Positions 16,780-25,743 of a stretch of 64,000 nucleotides of DNA are shown here, piece by piece (positions within the stretch are counted from its first letter, which is position 1; every line of letters begins with the position of its first letter). The notes under the pieces were generated by a model, which saw nothing but the letters and a program-made list of their open reading frames with translations, was not told the DNA's origin and made no database searches. The position numbers were made by a program, and so were the translations under genes. The DNA comes from Candidatus Poribacteria bacterium. GTDB lineage: Bacteria > Poribacteria > WGA-4E > WGA-3G. Location: the NCBI GenBank assembly GCA_028820635.1, contig JAPPIG010000084.1, positions 310,001-374,000 of the forward strand, written 5' to 3'.

Positions 16780-18985
16780 TACTTATAACCAAAACTTTAC
16801 ACATCCGTTTATGTCGTTAGACGGATATACGACAATTCAATCCGAACACATTGAGTTGTTAGCATCAGAACTTGCAAAACGAGAGCAACCAATAATCAGT
16901 CAATTTGAACCAATTGCAGATTTTGAAGAACTTTACACCTTTTCTGAAGAACATCCCACACCAATTGAATTTTCTGAACAGTATCCTGCATGGCGGCTTG
17001 AATCTGTGGCGGCACGCGTAATTGAGGCAATAGCGCTCATTGCACATGAACCACTAAATGATCTCGGATGGCAATCACTTGCCCGAATTCTGTTAGAGCA
17101 TGTGGAATATCTGTATACATATCCTGAAGCACCCACAGCACGTGAAAAATTGTCTGCAGGCAGTGCGTTGGCATTGGCAGGTAGTGTTTGTGTTGTAATG
17201 CCGCAATCCGAATTATGGCGACTTGCTGGATTTGGACGGATCGCTGCAAATCTCGCGGAAATTGCTCCTACAACATCAGATACGCATGTTATACAACCGC
17301 TTGAAGCAGCATTTCTGCTTGCGAATGCGTTAAATCTTCCAATTCTGGATTCCGCAGTTGAATGCTATAACACGGTTCTGAACTGTGATTTCACAACTCA
17401 AAACAGATTTAAGTTTCCGTTAGGTGATGATACGTTCTTCCATTATCTGAATTTGGAATTTCCGGGATTGGAAAATGTCAAATCTACTTTTTTTAAGGGT
17501 AACATAGTCTCAGCAAAATCCGCATATACAGCATTTTGCACGGAATTTTCAAAAAATTTCAAAAACACCTTGCATTTGGGACAAACAGATACATATAACA
17601 CCGCTAAATTGTCCCTTGAATGTTTGCTAAAATTGTCGATTTATCCAACACCCCCAATTTATGCAACTACAGAAATCGGTATTGCAGCACTTCTTTTCCC
17701 AGAATTTCGGTTTAGTGAGCAACTTCTCATGCTGACATCTCGTCGTTACAAGTGGATTGTTGATGCGTTCTTCTATCCGGATGGTTTTCACAAAGATACA
17801 TCGTTAAGGTCTCAATTAGAAGCAGTCACTGATTTTGCCAGGTTTCTGCAAACTTATAACAAAGTGCAACACCCCCGCCATTTTCAGTGCGCTGAACAGA
17901 TTAAGACATTCTTGGAGAAGCAGTTAGAAGCTTGTTTCTATATTCGCCAACCAGATTTATCTTTCCCGCTTGTTGGCGCTAATGTTCCTGATAATTTAGA
18001 TGTTGTTGAACTGAATAATATCAATAATTTTAATCAGAAAAATTGCGATCCGCAGACATTATCCTACGCGCTACCTTATACTGGCTATTATATAATGAGA
18101 GATAGTTGGGCATCTGATGCACAATATCTACTTTTTGATAGCGGTCCGTTGGGAAAACCGGGTTATGAAGACAAATTGAGCTTGGTGCTGCACGCACATG
18201 GACGACAACTGATTACACACGACCGTGGAAATAGATATAGCGATTCTTCCAGCACGGCAAGTGAAAGACACAACGTTATTCTGATTGACGGAAAAAGGCA
18301 ACCGATTGAACCGGAAATTGTCCCAGACCCTGATACACGGTGGATAACGACTTCTGAATTTGATTTTGTGGAAGGGTGGTACAAAACATTTGACTACCAT
18401 CATAAACGCTCTATTTTTTATGTTAAAGGGGAATACTTTATCTTACATGACCTTGTTCTCGCTGATGGGAAGCACTCACTGGAGCAGATTTTTCACCTTG
18501 ACACATGCGGTGAACAATTTACCGCAACACATATTGCACAAGCATGGACGCGAGAATCTGGGCATAGTAATATATTTATCGGTGCTGTTGATGCGACTAA
18601 CCTTGAGGTTAAGTTAGATAGTAATAAGTTGACTTACCATGCCCAGCGTGAATTGCCTGCAGTTTTAAATGTTGTCCTGTTTCCAATGAAACCCAATATC
18701 GAACAACGCCCCACGATTCATTCTGTTTCTGTCAATACTGATTCAGATGTATTGGCTACCGGTTTCACGGTAAAATCTAATGACGTAACAGATACATTTC
18801 TAATTTCTGATGATGGCTTTTCAAAAATGTCAACTTCGGAGATAGATGAAAAAGTCGAGTTTGAGGGAGAATATCTGTTTTTACGTGGAGATAAATTCGT
18901 GATGCTCAATGCCAGGTATCTAAAAATAGGGACAAAGATACTTGCTGACTTAAATGAACCACGTAAGAGTTATGTGAAGATGTAG
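16733..18985 (+). CDS. Heparinase II/III-like protein
   Basis: Probable polysaccharide lyase-like enzyme. 750 aa if started at ATG 16733; the ATG at 16757 is equally possible, as neither has a strong Shine-Dalgarno. An N-terminal helical (alpha/alpha toroid) half of about 400 residues is followed by the heparinase II/III beta-sandwich, recognisable by YYIMRDSWASDAQYLLFDSGPLG, LHAHGRQLITHDRGN and ERHNVILIDG. The Lys-Leu after GYED and the HAHG segment replace the usual GHGHAD-type motif, so the active site is altered. No signal peptide is visible. It lies next to sulfatase-rich neighbours in the genome. The start region overlaps a transposase scrap, so its 5' end may have been reshaped. Confidence 0.78.
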   Translation: MGRGTDIGMNSNKQHDTYNQNFTHPFMSLDGYTTIQSEHIELLASELAKREQPIISQFEPIADFEELYTFSEEHPTPIEFSEQYPAWRLESVAARVIEAIALIAHEPLNDLGWQSLARILLEHVEYLYTYPEAPTAREKLSAGSALALAGSVCVVMPQSELWRLAGFGRIAANLAEIAPTTSDTHVIQPLEAAFLLANALNLPILDSAVECYNTVLNCDFTTQNRFKFPLGDDTFFHYLNLEFPGLENVKSTFFKGNIVSAKSAYTAFCTEFSKNFKNTLHLGQTDTYNTAKLSLECLLKLSIYPTPPIYATTEIGIAALLFPEFRFSEQLLMLTSRRYKWIVDAFFYPDGFHKDTSLRSQLEAVTDFARFLQTYNKVQHPRHFQCAEQIKTFLEKQLEACFYIRQPDLSFPLVGANVPDNLDVVELNNINNFNQKNCDPQTLSYALPYTGYYIMRDSWASDAQYLLFDSGPLGKPGYEDKLSLVLHAHGRQLITHDRGNRYSDSSSTASERHNVILIDGKRQPIEPEIVPDPDTRWITTSEFDFVEGWYKTFDYHHKRSIFYVKGEYFILHDLVLADGKHSLEQIFHLDTCGEQFTATHIAQAWTRESGHSNIFIGAVDATNLEVKLDSNKLTYHAQRELPAVLNVVLFPMKPNIEQRPTIHSVSVNTDSDVLATGFTVKSNDVTDTFLISDDGFSKMSTSEIDEKVEFEGEYLFLRGDKFVMLNARYLKIGTKILADLNEPRKSYVKM

Positions 18986-19001
18986 GATTAACGCAAAATG
19001 C

Positions 19002-19030
19002 TTGACACAGACACAAAAAAACAATAAGAT
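19002..19030 (+). promoter_or_regulatory. Possible promoter of the hydrolase gene
   Basis: TTGACA at 19002-19007, spacer 17, TAAGAT at 19025-19030. The -10 box is only a fair match. The gene starts at 19112. Confidence 0.4.
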
Positions 19031-19111
19031 AATCTAAAATAAAGGGAGTCTTAATAATGATGGAATTAATAGTATCTGGGCATATCAACTTATCTTCATG
19101 GAGAAGAAATA

Positions 19112-21121
19112 ATGGCTGAACAACACCACGAACTCGCTCACGTTTTTACCGATCCATCACAGACTGTTAATGATGCACGAGGTGGTGCCGCACGCGATCT
19201 CAACACACCATATACCTTTCCAAACTACACCAAAGCAGAATGGACTGAAAAAGCTGCAGCATTACGCCAACAAATTCGCGTTGCAACCGGTTTATTACCG
19301 ACACATGAACAAACACCGATTAACGCACAAATCTTTGGAAAAATTGAACATGAAGATTACTCCGTAGAAAAGGTCTATTTTGAACCATTTCCCGGCTTTT
19401 TCACAACAGGAAATCTCTACCGTCCAAAAGGGAAAACCGGTCCATTTCCAGGCATAGTGAGTCCGCATGGACATTGGGGACGCGGAAGGTTAGAAGATAT
19501 CGAACGCGGTTCGATTCCTGGTCGCTGTATTAACTTTGCTAAACAGGGTTACGTTATCTTTGCCTACGATATGATAGGTTACAACGATAGCGGCAAGCAG
19601 CTTGAACATCGTTTCGGCGGCGAGTGGGAAGGTCTCTGGGGGTTAAGCGCGATGGGACTCCAACTTCAGAACGGTATTAGGGCCATCGATTTCTTGCAAA
19701 ACCTACCAGATGTTGATAAGGAACGTATCGGTTGCACAGGCGCATCGGGTGGTGGAACACAAACCTTTATTTTAACGGCAGTTGATGAACGCATCAAGGT
19801 TTCCGCGCCTGTCAATATGATTTCTGCAACGATGCAGGGCGGTTGTTTATGCGAAAACGCACCGAATTTGCGGTTAGAAGCAAGCAATCTTGAAATAGGG
19901 GCATTGATGGCACCACGTCCTCTTCTGCTTGTGTCAGCAACAGGTGATTGGACAGTCAAAACACCGACAGTAGAATACCCTGCCATCCGACGCATTTATG
20001 CCCACTTTGATGCGGAAGACAAGGTGCATCAGGTTCAAGTGGACGCGGAGCATAATTATAATAAGCAGAGCCGCGAGGCAGTATATGCATGGTTTGCAAA
20101 ATGGCTTTTGGATGCAGAGGATACCTCAACATTCAAAGAGGTTCCTTATGAGGTTGAATCGGATGACGCGTTGTTGGTTTTTTCTGATCGTGATATGCCT
20201 GCACATGCGCTGAAACAGGAAGAGATTCTACCTGCTTGGATGAAGCATTCTGAAGATGCGATTGAAGAACATAAACCGATAAATGAAATTGAACATCAGA
20301 CTTTTAGAAAAGAAATGGGGAGTGCACTGCAACATTCGCTCGGATTGCACTTGCCAAATAGCAGTGAGGTGACGCTTGTTGAACCTGAAGGCGCATTTCC
20401 AACGACTTATCAAACACATTATTCTGCGCAGCACGTTGTTATCGGTAGAAAAGGTATCGGAGATGTAATTCCTGCCGTTCTATTCCGCACAGAACCGTTG
20501 GTAGGGCATGACCCGGTAGTTGTCATCGTGCATCCCGAAGGTAAAGAGAAGTTAATCGATTCGGAAACAGGTAAACCTGTACCAATTATCACCGATTTGT
20601 TAAGTTCTGATCGGAAAGTCCTGATTATTGATGTGTTCGGAACAGGGGAACACAGTAAGTATGAGAGATCGGAGGATATAAACTATTTTACCACCTACAA
20701 CCGAACAACTGCGGCGTTACGCGTGCAGGATATTTTGACCGCACTGCTTTATTTCTCAACCAGAGGTGACGTATCAGAAGTGAGTCTAATCGGAATAGGT
20801 GAAGCAGGTTTATGGGCATTACTCGCAGCGGGATTCACGAATATCAAAAATGTGGTTGTAGATGCAGCACAATTTGATAACAAGAATGATGATGTCTATC
20901 TGGAAACACTACCGATTCCAAGTCTCCGCAAAGTAGGTGATTTCCGCACTGCGGGAACACTGATAGCACCACGTAACCTAATAATTCATAATATAGGCGA
21001 TGTCTTTGACACCGCGTGGATTGAAGAGGTGTATCAGAATATCGGTGCAGAACAACATCTGCTTGTGAGAAACGAAATTATGTCAGATGCGGAAATAGCA
21101 GGAAGGATAGCTGAGCTATAG
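19112..21121 (+). CDS. Alpha/beta hydrolase, acetyl-xylan-esterase-like, two-domain
   Basis: 669 aa. The N-terminal half (to about residue 345) is an esterase of the acetyl xylan esterase/prolyl peptidase class: substrate loop GNLYRPKGKTGPFPGIVSPHGHWG, nucleophile elbow CTGASGGGTQT, Asp in LLLVSATGDWT and His in VDAEHNYN. So the Ser-Asp-His triad is complete. The C-terminal half shows a weaker second hydrolase-like part (DLLSSDRKVLIIDVFGTGEHS, SLIGIGEAGLWALLAAG) in which the Ser of the elbow is replaced by Glu (GIGEAG), thus probably non-catalytic. No signal peptide. The substrate is unknown; an acylated or sulfated sugar is a guess from the neighbours. Confidence 0.82.
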   Translation: MAEQHHELAHVFTDPSQTVNDARGGAARDLNTPYTFPNYTKAEWTEKAAALRQQIRVATGLLPTHEQTPINAQIFGKIEHEDYSVEKVYFEPFPGFFTTGNLYRPKGKTGPFPGIVSPHGHWGRGRLEDIERGSIPGRCINFAKQGYVIFAYDMIGYNDSGKQLEHRFGGEWEGLWGLSAMGLQLQNGIRAIDFLQNLPDVDKERIGCTGASGGGTQTFILTAVDERIKVSAPVNMISATMQGGCLCENAPNLRLEASNLEIGALMAPRPLLLVSATGDWTVKTPTVEYPAIRRIYAHFDAEDKVHQVQVDAEHNYNKQSREAVYAWFAKWLLDAEDTSTFKEVPYEVESDDALLVFSDRDMPAHALKQEEILPAWMKHSEDAIEEHKPINEIEHQTFRKEMGSALQHSLGLHLPNSSEVTLVEPEGAFPTTYQTHYSAQHVVIGRKGIGDVIPAVLFRTEPLVGHDPVVVIVHPEGKEKLIDSETGKPVPIITDLLSSDRKVLIIDVFGTGEHSKYERSEDINYFTTYNRTTAALRVQDILTALLYFSTRGDVSEVSLIGIGEAGLWALLAAGFTNIKNVVVDAAQFDNKNDDVYLETLPIPSLRKVGDFRTAGTLIAPRNLIIHNIGDVFDTAWIEEVYQNIGAEQHLLVRNEIMSDAEIAGRIAEL

Positions 21122-21249
21122 TAAAACCTGCAAAATAAAATGTTAACGATCCTCGGTAGATACGGTTTCCTAACCAATGCAGAATCATGTAGAATGCCGG
21201 ACGCGCATTTTACCAAGTGCATTCTGTTGAACCATGAGACTGAATAAAT

Positions 21250-21320
21250 ACCAGTTCGGTTGGGAAACCGAACCCGCTAAATGCCTTATGCGCATTTAGC
21301 GTTGATTCACAGTGCGCAAA
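21250..21320. repeat. Intergenic palindromic repeats, family C
   Basis: GGTTGGGAAACCGAACC is a short palindrome, followed by AAATGCCTTATGCGCATTTAGC then GTTGATTC, the family C unit also found at 45080-45110 inside a family B element. No gene in 21122-21373. Confidence 0.55.
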
Positions 21321-21325
21321 TAATG

Positions 21326-21348
21326 AGGCGCGCTTTATAAGCGCGCCT
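21326..21348. terminator. Hairpin after amt (copy 1)
   Basis: Perfect 10-bp stem AGGCGCGCTT with a 3-base loop, 25 bases past the amt stop on the minus strand. Very GC-rich; only a short T-run follows. Nearly the same stem recurs at 50368-50388 behind another minus-strand gene, pointing to terminator use. Confidence 0.6.
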
Positions 21349-21373
21349 ATTCTTGTTAGGGATTTTACCTCGT

Positions 21374-22777
21374 TTAGAGGTTATAACCACGTTCGTTGTG
21401 TTGTGATAAGTCAAGACCCATACGTTCATCATCCTCTTCAACGCGTAAACCGACTATAGCGTCAACGATTTTAAGAATAATAAACGAAAGCAAACCACTC
21501 CAAATAATGGTAATGACGATGCTAAGGAACTGCGCCCAGACCTGCGCTCCGATGCTGTTTTCCATGCCAGCACCACCTAATACGCTTGCTGAGAAAACAC
21601 CCGTCAACAGTGCGCCAACAATTCCACCGATGCCGTGAACACCGAACGCATCCAATGAATCGTCATAACCGAGTTTTGTTTTCAAACTGGTAGCACCCCA
21701 GAAACAGACAGCGCCAGAGACGAATCCGATAACAAGTGCACCAATTGGACCGACTGAACCTGAAGCAGGTGTTATGGCAACTAATCCACCAACAGCACCT
21801 GTGACAATACCTAAGACACTCGGTTTGCCGTGTTTAGCCCACTCAATGAACATCCAGGTAACCGCGGCAGTAGCAGTTGAAACCTGGGTAACAAGCATTG
21901 CCATGCCGGCGGCACCATCAGCGGCAACAGCACTACCAGCATTGAAACCGAACCAACCGACCCAAAGCATTGAAGCACCAACTACCGTCAGTGTCAAACT
22001 GTGCGGCGGCATCGCGGTTGTCTGATAACCGATACGTTTTCCGACTAAAATTGCGGCAACTAATGCTGCGATACCTGCATTGATATGCACTACATTCCCA
22101 CCTGCAAAATCAAGCGCACCGATTATATCGCCAAAGAGTGAACCGTCGCCTGACCATGCCATGTGGCAAAGAGGTGCATAAACGATTAACGACCAGATTG
22201 CAGAAAAGAGCAGCATTGCTGAGAACTTCATACGTTCAGCGAATGCACCAGCGATCAGAGCAGGCGTAATTATCGCAAACGTCATTTGGAAGACGATAAA
22301 AACGGTTTCGGGGATACTCCCGCTTAAAGTATCTACGCCAATTCCTTTTAGGAAAAAGGCACCAAGTCCTCCGACAAAAGAGTTGAATGTTATTTTACCC
22401 GCCTCCATACCAGCGGTGTTAAAGGCAAGGCTATACCCAATGACAATCCATAATATAGTGATAATCCCTGTCAGTGCGAAACACTGCATCAGCACGGATA
22501 GCACGTTTTGCACCCGCACAAGACCTCCATAGAAGAGGGCGAGCCCAGGAATTGTCATAAACAGCACAAGCGCAGTCGAAGTAAGCATCCACGCGGTATC
22601 ACCAGAATCAAGTGATGATTCTGCTTCCACTTCAGCTGTCTCATGCTGGTCTGCAAACACATCTTGTGGCAGAATTAAACTTGACACACCAGATATTAAT
22701 AAAAATAGTATAAGCGTTCCAATTAGTGCGTAACTAAAACGCTTCCTTGTAAAATGCGATGCACATCTTTGTTGCAT
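21374..22777 (-). CDS. amt: Ammonium transporter (Amt/AmtB family), copy 1
   Basis: Inner-membrane channel for ammonium. ATG 22777 is chosen, not 22801: AAGGAGGA lies 5 bases upstream. The product is 467 aa with a cleavable N-terminal signal (as in E. coli AmtB) and eleven predicted helices. The twin pore His residues are visible in DFAGGNVVHINAG and DAFGVHGIGG; the family opener ALVLFMTIPGLALFYGGLVR is also present. No GlnK gene follows, unlike the usual glnK-amtB pair. It is the third gene of a barrel-amt-amt series on the minus strand. A perfect inverted repeat sits just before its ribosome-binding site. Confidence 0.96.
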   Translation of the reverse strand: MQQRCASHFTRKRFSYALIGTLILFLLISGVSSLILPQDVFADQHETAEVEAESSLDSGDTAWMLTSTALVLFMTIPGLALFYGGLVRVQNVLSVLMQCFALTGIITILWIVIGYSLAFNTAGMEAGKITFNSFVGGLGAFFLKGIGVDTLSGSIPETVFIVFQMTFAIITPALIAGAFAERMKFSAMLLFSAIWSLIVYAPLCHMAWSGDGSLFGDIIGALDFAGGNVVHINAGIAALVAAILVGKRIGYQTTAMPPHSLTLTVVGASMLWVGWFGFNAGSAVAADGAAGMAMLVTQVSTATAAVTWMFIEWAKHGKPSVLGIVTGAVGGLVAITPASGSVGPIGALVIGFVSGAVCFWGATSLKTKLGYDDSLDAFGVHGIGGIVGALLTGVFSASVLGGAGMENSIGAQVWAQFLSIVITIIWSGLLSFIILKIVDAIVGLRVEEDDERMGLDLSQHNERGYNL

Positions 22778-22794
22778 CTGTATCCTCCTTAATA

Positions 22795-22818
22795 TTAACA
22801 AGTGATGGCACTTGTTAA
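22795..22818 (-). promoter_or_regulatory. Perfect inverted repeat before the amt ribosome-binding site
   Basis: TTAACAAGTG (22795-22804), loop ATGG, complement 22809-22818. It ends 4 bases upstream of the Shine-Dalgarno of amt copy 1. It may be an operator or a hairpin that controls translation or read-through from the upstream amt. Confidence 0.55.
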
Positions 22819-23008
22819 GTGATTTTCTATAAAGGCAAACAACTTTGTCTACCTTACCAATTCTGTTTTTAAAACGAAATAACCAATCTACTAACGCTTC
22901 TTAAAAAGTCTAACTTTTACAAGTATTTGATTTAGCATTCTATCAAAATAATGTAAAGGTTTCAAGTGATTACAATCAACGGGAAAACAAGAATACCCAT
23001 ACAAACAG
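22819..23008. other. Spacer between the two amt genes
   Basis: AT-rich, no gene. No sigma-54 box with the GG-N10-GC spacing was found here, in contrast to 25560-25577. Copy 1 is therefore either read from upstream or driven by a promoter that I cannot see. Confidence 0.4.
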
Positions 23009-23083
23009 TAAAATAGGAACGCCCATAAGCTAAGAAGTAAAACTCAGGGATATAAGTAAACTTCTTATGGATGTCCTATTTTA
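23009..23083 (-). terminator. Long hairpin after amt (copy 2)
   Basis: TAAAATAGGA (23009-23018) pairs with 23074-23083, with a second paired segment CCATAAG/CTTATGG inside. It begins about 48 bases past the stop of amt copy 2 on the minus strand. It can act as a partial terminator or RNA-stabilising structure between the two transporter genes. Confidence 0.5.
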
Positions 23084-23130
23084 AGTTTGTAACCTTGAAT
23101 CTTCCAATCAAAGGTTTTCTGAAAATATAT

Positions 23131-24522
23131 CTAACGTATGGATGAAACATTGAAGTCCGGATAGGCACTTGCACCGTGTTCTTCGTAGTCAAGTCCTGCT
23201 TGTTCTTCCTCTTGTGTAACCCGTAAACCTGTAACTGCTTTGATTCCGTAGAAAAGGATGAATCCCGTAATAAGACACCATGCAAGAACAGCAATAACAC
23301 CTATAAACTGTGCCCATAGAAGTTGAAATCCGCCACCAGCGAAAACGCCGCTCTCCGTATGGAAAAATCCAACAAGAAGAGTACCTAACGCGCCACATGT
23401 CCCGTGAACAGAAATAGCACCAACCGGATCATCAACACGGAAACGTTCAAGCAATAGCACGCTGAGAACAACAACGATACCACCGAGTGCTCCCATAATC
23501 GCAGCGGATGTCGGACTAACGGAAGCACAACCAGCTGTAATAGTTACTAACCCAGCAAGTGCACCGTTAAGTGACATACCCGCATCAGGTTTTCCAAGAA
23601 AAATCCAGGCGGTAATCATAGCGGTAATTGCACCCGCAGATGCTGCAAGGTTCGTAGTAACAGCAATTCCTGCAATAGTTGCGGAACTTGCACCCATCTC
23701 ACTACCAGGGTTAAATCCGAACCAACCCAACCATAAAATAAATACACCAAGAGCAGCAAGGGGTAAATTGTGTCCAGCAATCGGTCTTGGTTTACCTTCA
23801 CTATCATACTTACCAAGACGCGGACCTAAGACAATGGCACCTGTTAATGCAAGCCAACCACCTGTTGAATGAACCACTGTTGAACCCGCAAAGTCGTCTA
23901 CATCTAACCATTCTACCAAACCACCGTCTAACCAGCCGCCGCCCCAAATCCAGTGCCCAACGATCGGATAGATGATACCTGTGATAAAAACACTATATAT
24001 CAGATAACTTTTGAACTGTGTTCGTTCTGCCATAGCACCAGAAACGATTGTCGCAGCTGTTGCGGCGAATACGAGTTGGAAAAGCCACGCCGCATAAGTC
24101 GGGACAGAACTCCATTCTAACGCACTAAAAATACTGGTACTAGTTGCTGCACCTGCCTCGAGTGTCTCAGAAGGAACAAACCATCCACTTGTTCCCATGA
24201 ATGCATTACCAGCACCAAACATAATTGCAAAGCCTATTGCCCAATAAGCGATTGAACCCATTGAAAAATCCATCAGGTTCTTCATGAGAATGTTGACAGC
24301 GTTCTTAGCACGCGTGAATCCAGACTCCACCATAGCAAAGCCAGCCTGCATAAAGAATACGAGAAACGCAGCAACTAATACCCACAGTGTATCTGCCATA
24401 TATTTTGCATCATCAACCTTTTCAAGAGTTCCATCGCTATCTGTCAAACCATTTAGGGCAAAAGCGTTGAGACTCAACAAGAAGGTGAGTGCAAAAACTG
24501 TTATGATAATCTTTTTTTTCAT
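23131..24522 (-). CDS. amt: Ammonium transporter (Amt family), copy 2
   Basis: 463 aa with signal sequence (KKKIIITVFALTFLLSLNAFA). ATG 24522 has AGGAGA 8 bases upstream. Pore His residues in DFAGSTVVHSTGG and ISVHGTCGALGTL; other Amt landmarks are FFMQAGFAMVESGFTRAKNAV and LPLAALGVFILWLGWFGFNPGS. It is clearly a different subfamily from copy 1 (more like the Amt with the AGFAMVESG opener), so this is not a recent duplication. Preceded by the barrel gene with a hairpin in the spacer. Confidence 0.96.
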   Translation of the reverse strand: MKKKIIITVFALTFLLSLNAFALNGLTDSDGTLEKVDDAKYMADTLWVLVAAFLVFFMQAGFAMVESGFTRAKNAVNILMKNLMDFSMGSIAYWAIGFAIMFGAGNAFMGTSGWFVPSETLEAGAATSTSIFSALEWSSVPTYAAWLFQLVFAATAATIVSGAMAERTQFKSYLIYSVFITGIIYPIVGHWIWGGGWLDGGLVEWLDVDDFAGSTVVHSTGGWLALTGAIVLGPRLGKYDSEGKPRPIAGHNLPLAALGVFILWLGWFGFNPGSEMGASSATIAGIAVTTNLAASAGAITAMITAWIFLGKPDAGMSLNGALAGLVTITAGCASVSPTSAAIMGALGGIVVVLSVLLLERFRVDDPVGAISVHGTCGALGTLLVGFFHTESGVFAGGGFQLLWAQFIGVIAVLAWCLITGFILFYGIKAVTGLRVTQEEEQAGLDYEEHGASAYPDFNVSSIR

Positions 24523-24610
24523 TGAAAAGATCTCCTATATTCAATAAAACTGCTTCTACTTAGAACTCCGAGGAACTGAGAGTTTGCATCCGTATGTGAT
24601 ACATCGGATC

Positions 24611-24652
24611 CATCGCGAATCACTCAAGAATTGTTGTCTCGGATTCGCGATG
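24611..24652 (-). terminator. Hairpin between barrel gene and amt copy 2
   Basis: Exact arms CATCGCGAATC (24611-24621) and GATTCGCGATG (24642-24652), loop 20 bases, no T-run. On the minus strand it comes 50 bases after the barrel gene stop. It may attenuate expression or protect the upstream message, giving unequal amounts of the two products. Confidence 0.5.
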
Positions 24653-24700
24653 ATTCAACCGATTAAGAACAATACAATGTTGTCCTCACAAATATATTCC

Positions 24701-25420
24701 TTACCAACTGCGGACAAACGTCATTCTACCGGTAAGTCCGGTATCTTCTGAATCTTCATCAAGTTGGGTTTCAACACCGACAAAGAGACCGAGCGTGTTA
24801 TTTTCGCCATAGCCGAGATTGATGCGTCCTCCAACAATCAGACTTCCAAGTCCACCATCGTCCCCTAAATCAATTGTCGCTTCAACTTGTGGACCGATAG
24901 CAACGGTATCATTGATAGAATAGAGAACAAAATCGCGTGTGTAGAACGAATCTGCCCCTTCTTCATCAAAAGGCGAATTAAGGAACATTTGAATCCATGA
25001 TTCAAAATAGATGGAACCAGCGGTAAGATATGTAAATAACTGGGGTGCAATCAATGTCGTTGGACCATTCGGTGTGCCGTAGTCAAATCCAATACCAACC
25101 ATGGGGAGGAGACTGAGTGATAGAGAATCACTATCAACAACTGGAATACCGAGACCAAGATCAAATTCACCAAAAGTATCCACGACATAAATATCGCTAT
25201 CTATAGAAATACTTCCAACCGGATGGCTTGCGCCAACCCAGATTTGTGTCCCAAGGCTGTCTGTATCGGTACGAAACCAGCCAGAAATACTTGACTCTTC
25301 TTCCATTTCCATTTCTTCACCCGCTTCGTGGGCATCAGCATAAACCATCGGAACACTACCAACTGCGAGGAGGCAAACTATTGCCAATAATTGGGGTAAC
25401 CATAACGCTTTAACTTTCAT
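24701..25420 (-). CDS. Small outer-membrane barrel protein (paralogue 1)
   Basis: 239 aa from ATG 25420, which has AAGGAGA 7 bases upstream (the longer start at 25453 does not). Signal peptide ending VYADA, then an acidic linker (EAGEEMEMEEE), then a likely barrel: SISGWFRTDTDSLGTQIWVG at the start of the mature fold and TGLTGRMTFVRSW at the end, with terminal aromatic residue. I know no named family. A paralogue lies at 29646-30386. Being the first gene before two ammonium transporters and behind a sigma-54 promoter suggests a nitrogen-linked porin or surface protein, but this is inferred from position only. Confidence 0.75.
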   Translation of the reverse strand: MKVKALWLPQLLAIVCLLAVGSVPMVYADAHEAGEEMEMEEESSISGWFRTDTDSLGTQIWVGASHPVGSISIDSDIYVVDTFGEFDLGLGIPVVDSDSLSLSLLPMVGIGFDYGTPNGPTTLIAPQLFTYLTAGSIYFESWIQMFLNSPFDEEGADSFYTRDFVLYSINDTVAIGPQVEATIDLGDDGGLGSLIVGGRINLGYGENNTLGLFVGVETQLDEDSEDTGLTGRMTFVRSW

Positions 25421-25743
25421 TAAAATCTCCTTAGTTATATTATATTCAAGCACTCCTTATATCGTGCTGGAATACTTTATGTGCCAGTTTTCGAAACTAA
25501 TCTTGATTCTGGCATCAACTTGTGATAGAATCTGTGCTGAGTTGCACTGCCTCAGTTAAAGCAATATGCGTGCCAATTGTAATATGATTTGATTTGATAC
25601 AACTTGATATGAATACTTAATTCCCTATCGGTATTAGGCAAACATTAGATTTATTCTTACCTTTATGGTCATAAAGTAATATAGGTATTATGGTTAAAAT
25701 GCCAATAATTTGAACAGTTTGAGGAGATCATTTTCTGCTAAAA
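25421..25743. other. Divergent promoter region
   Basis: No gene. It separates the barrel-amt-amt genes (minus) from the glycosyltransferase (plus). The only strong element is the sigma-54 promoter at 25560-25577; the rest is AT-rich. Confidence 0.6.
25560..25577 (-). promoter_or_regulatory. Sigma-54 promoter of the barrel-amt-amt operon
   Basis: On the minus strand: TTGGCACG-CATA-TTGCT. The -24 GG and -12 GC are separated by exactly 10 bases and every conserved position of TTGGCACG-N4-TTGCW is met. Predicted +1 is near 25549, leaving a leader of about 130 bases before ATG 25420. RpoN control is what one expects for ammonium transporters under nitrogen limitation. Confidence 0.85.

Noticed and set aside
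25484..25500. Second possible sigma-54 site (CTGGCACATAAAG on the minus strand)
   Set aside because: The -12 part does not have GC at the required 10-base distance; the site at 25560-25577 is complete.
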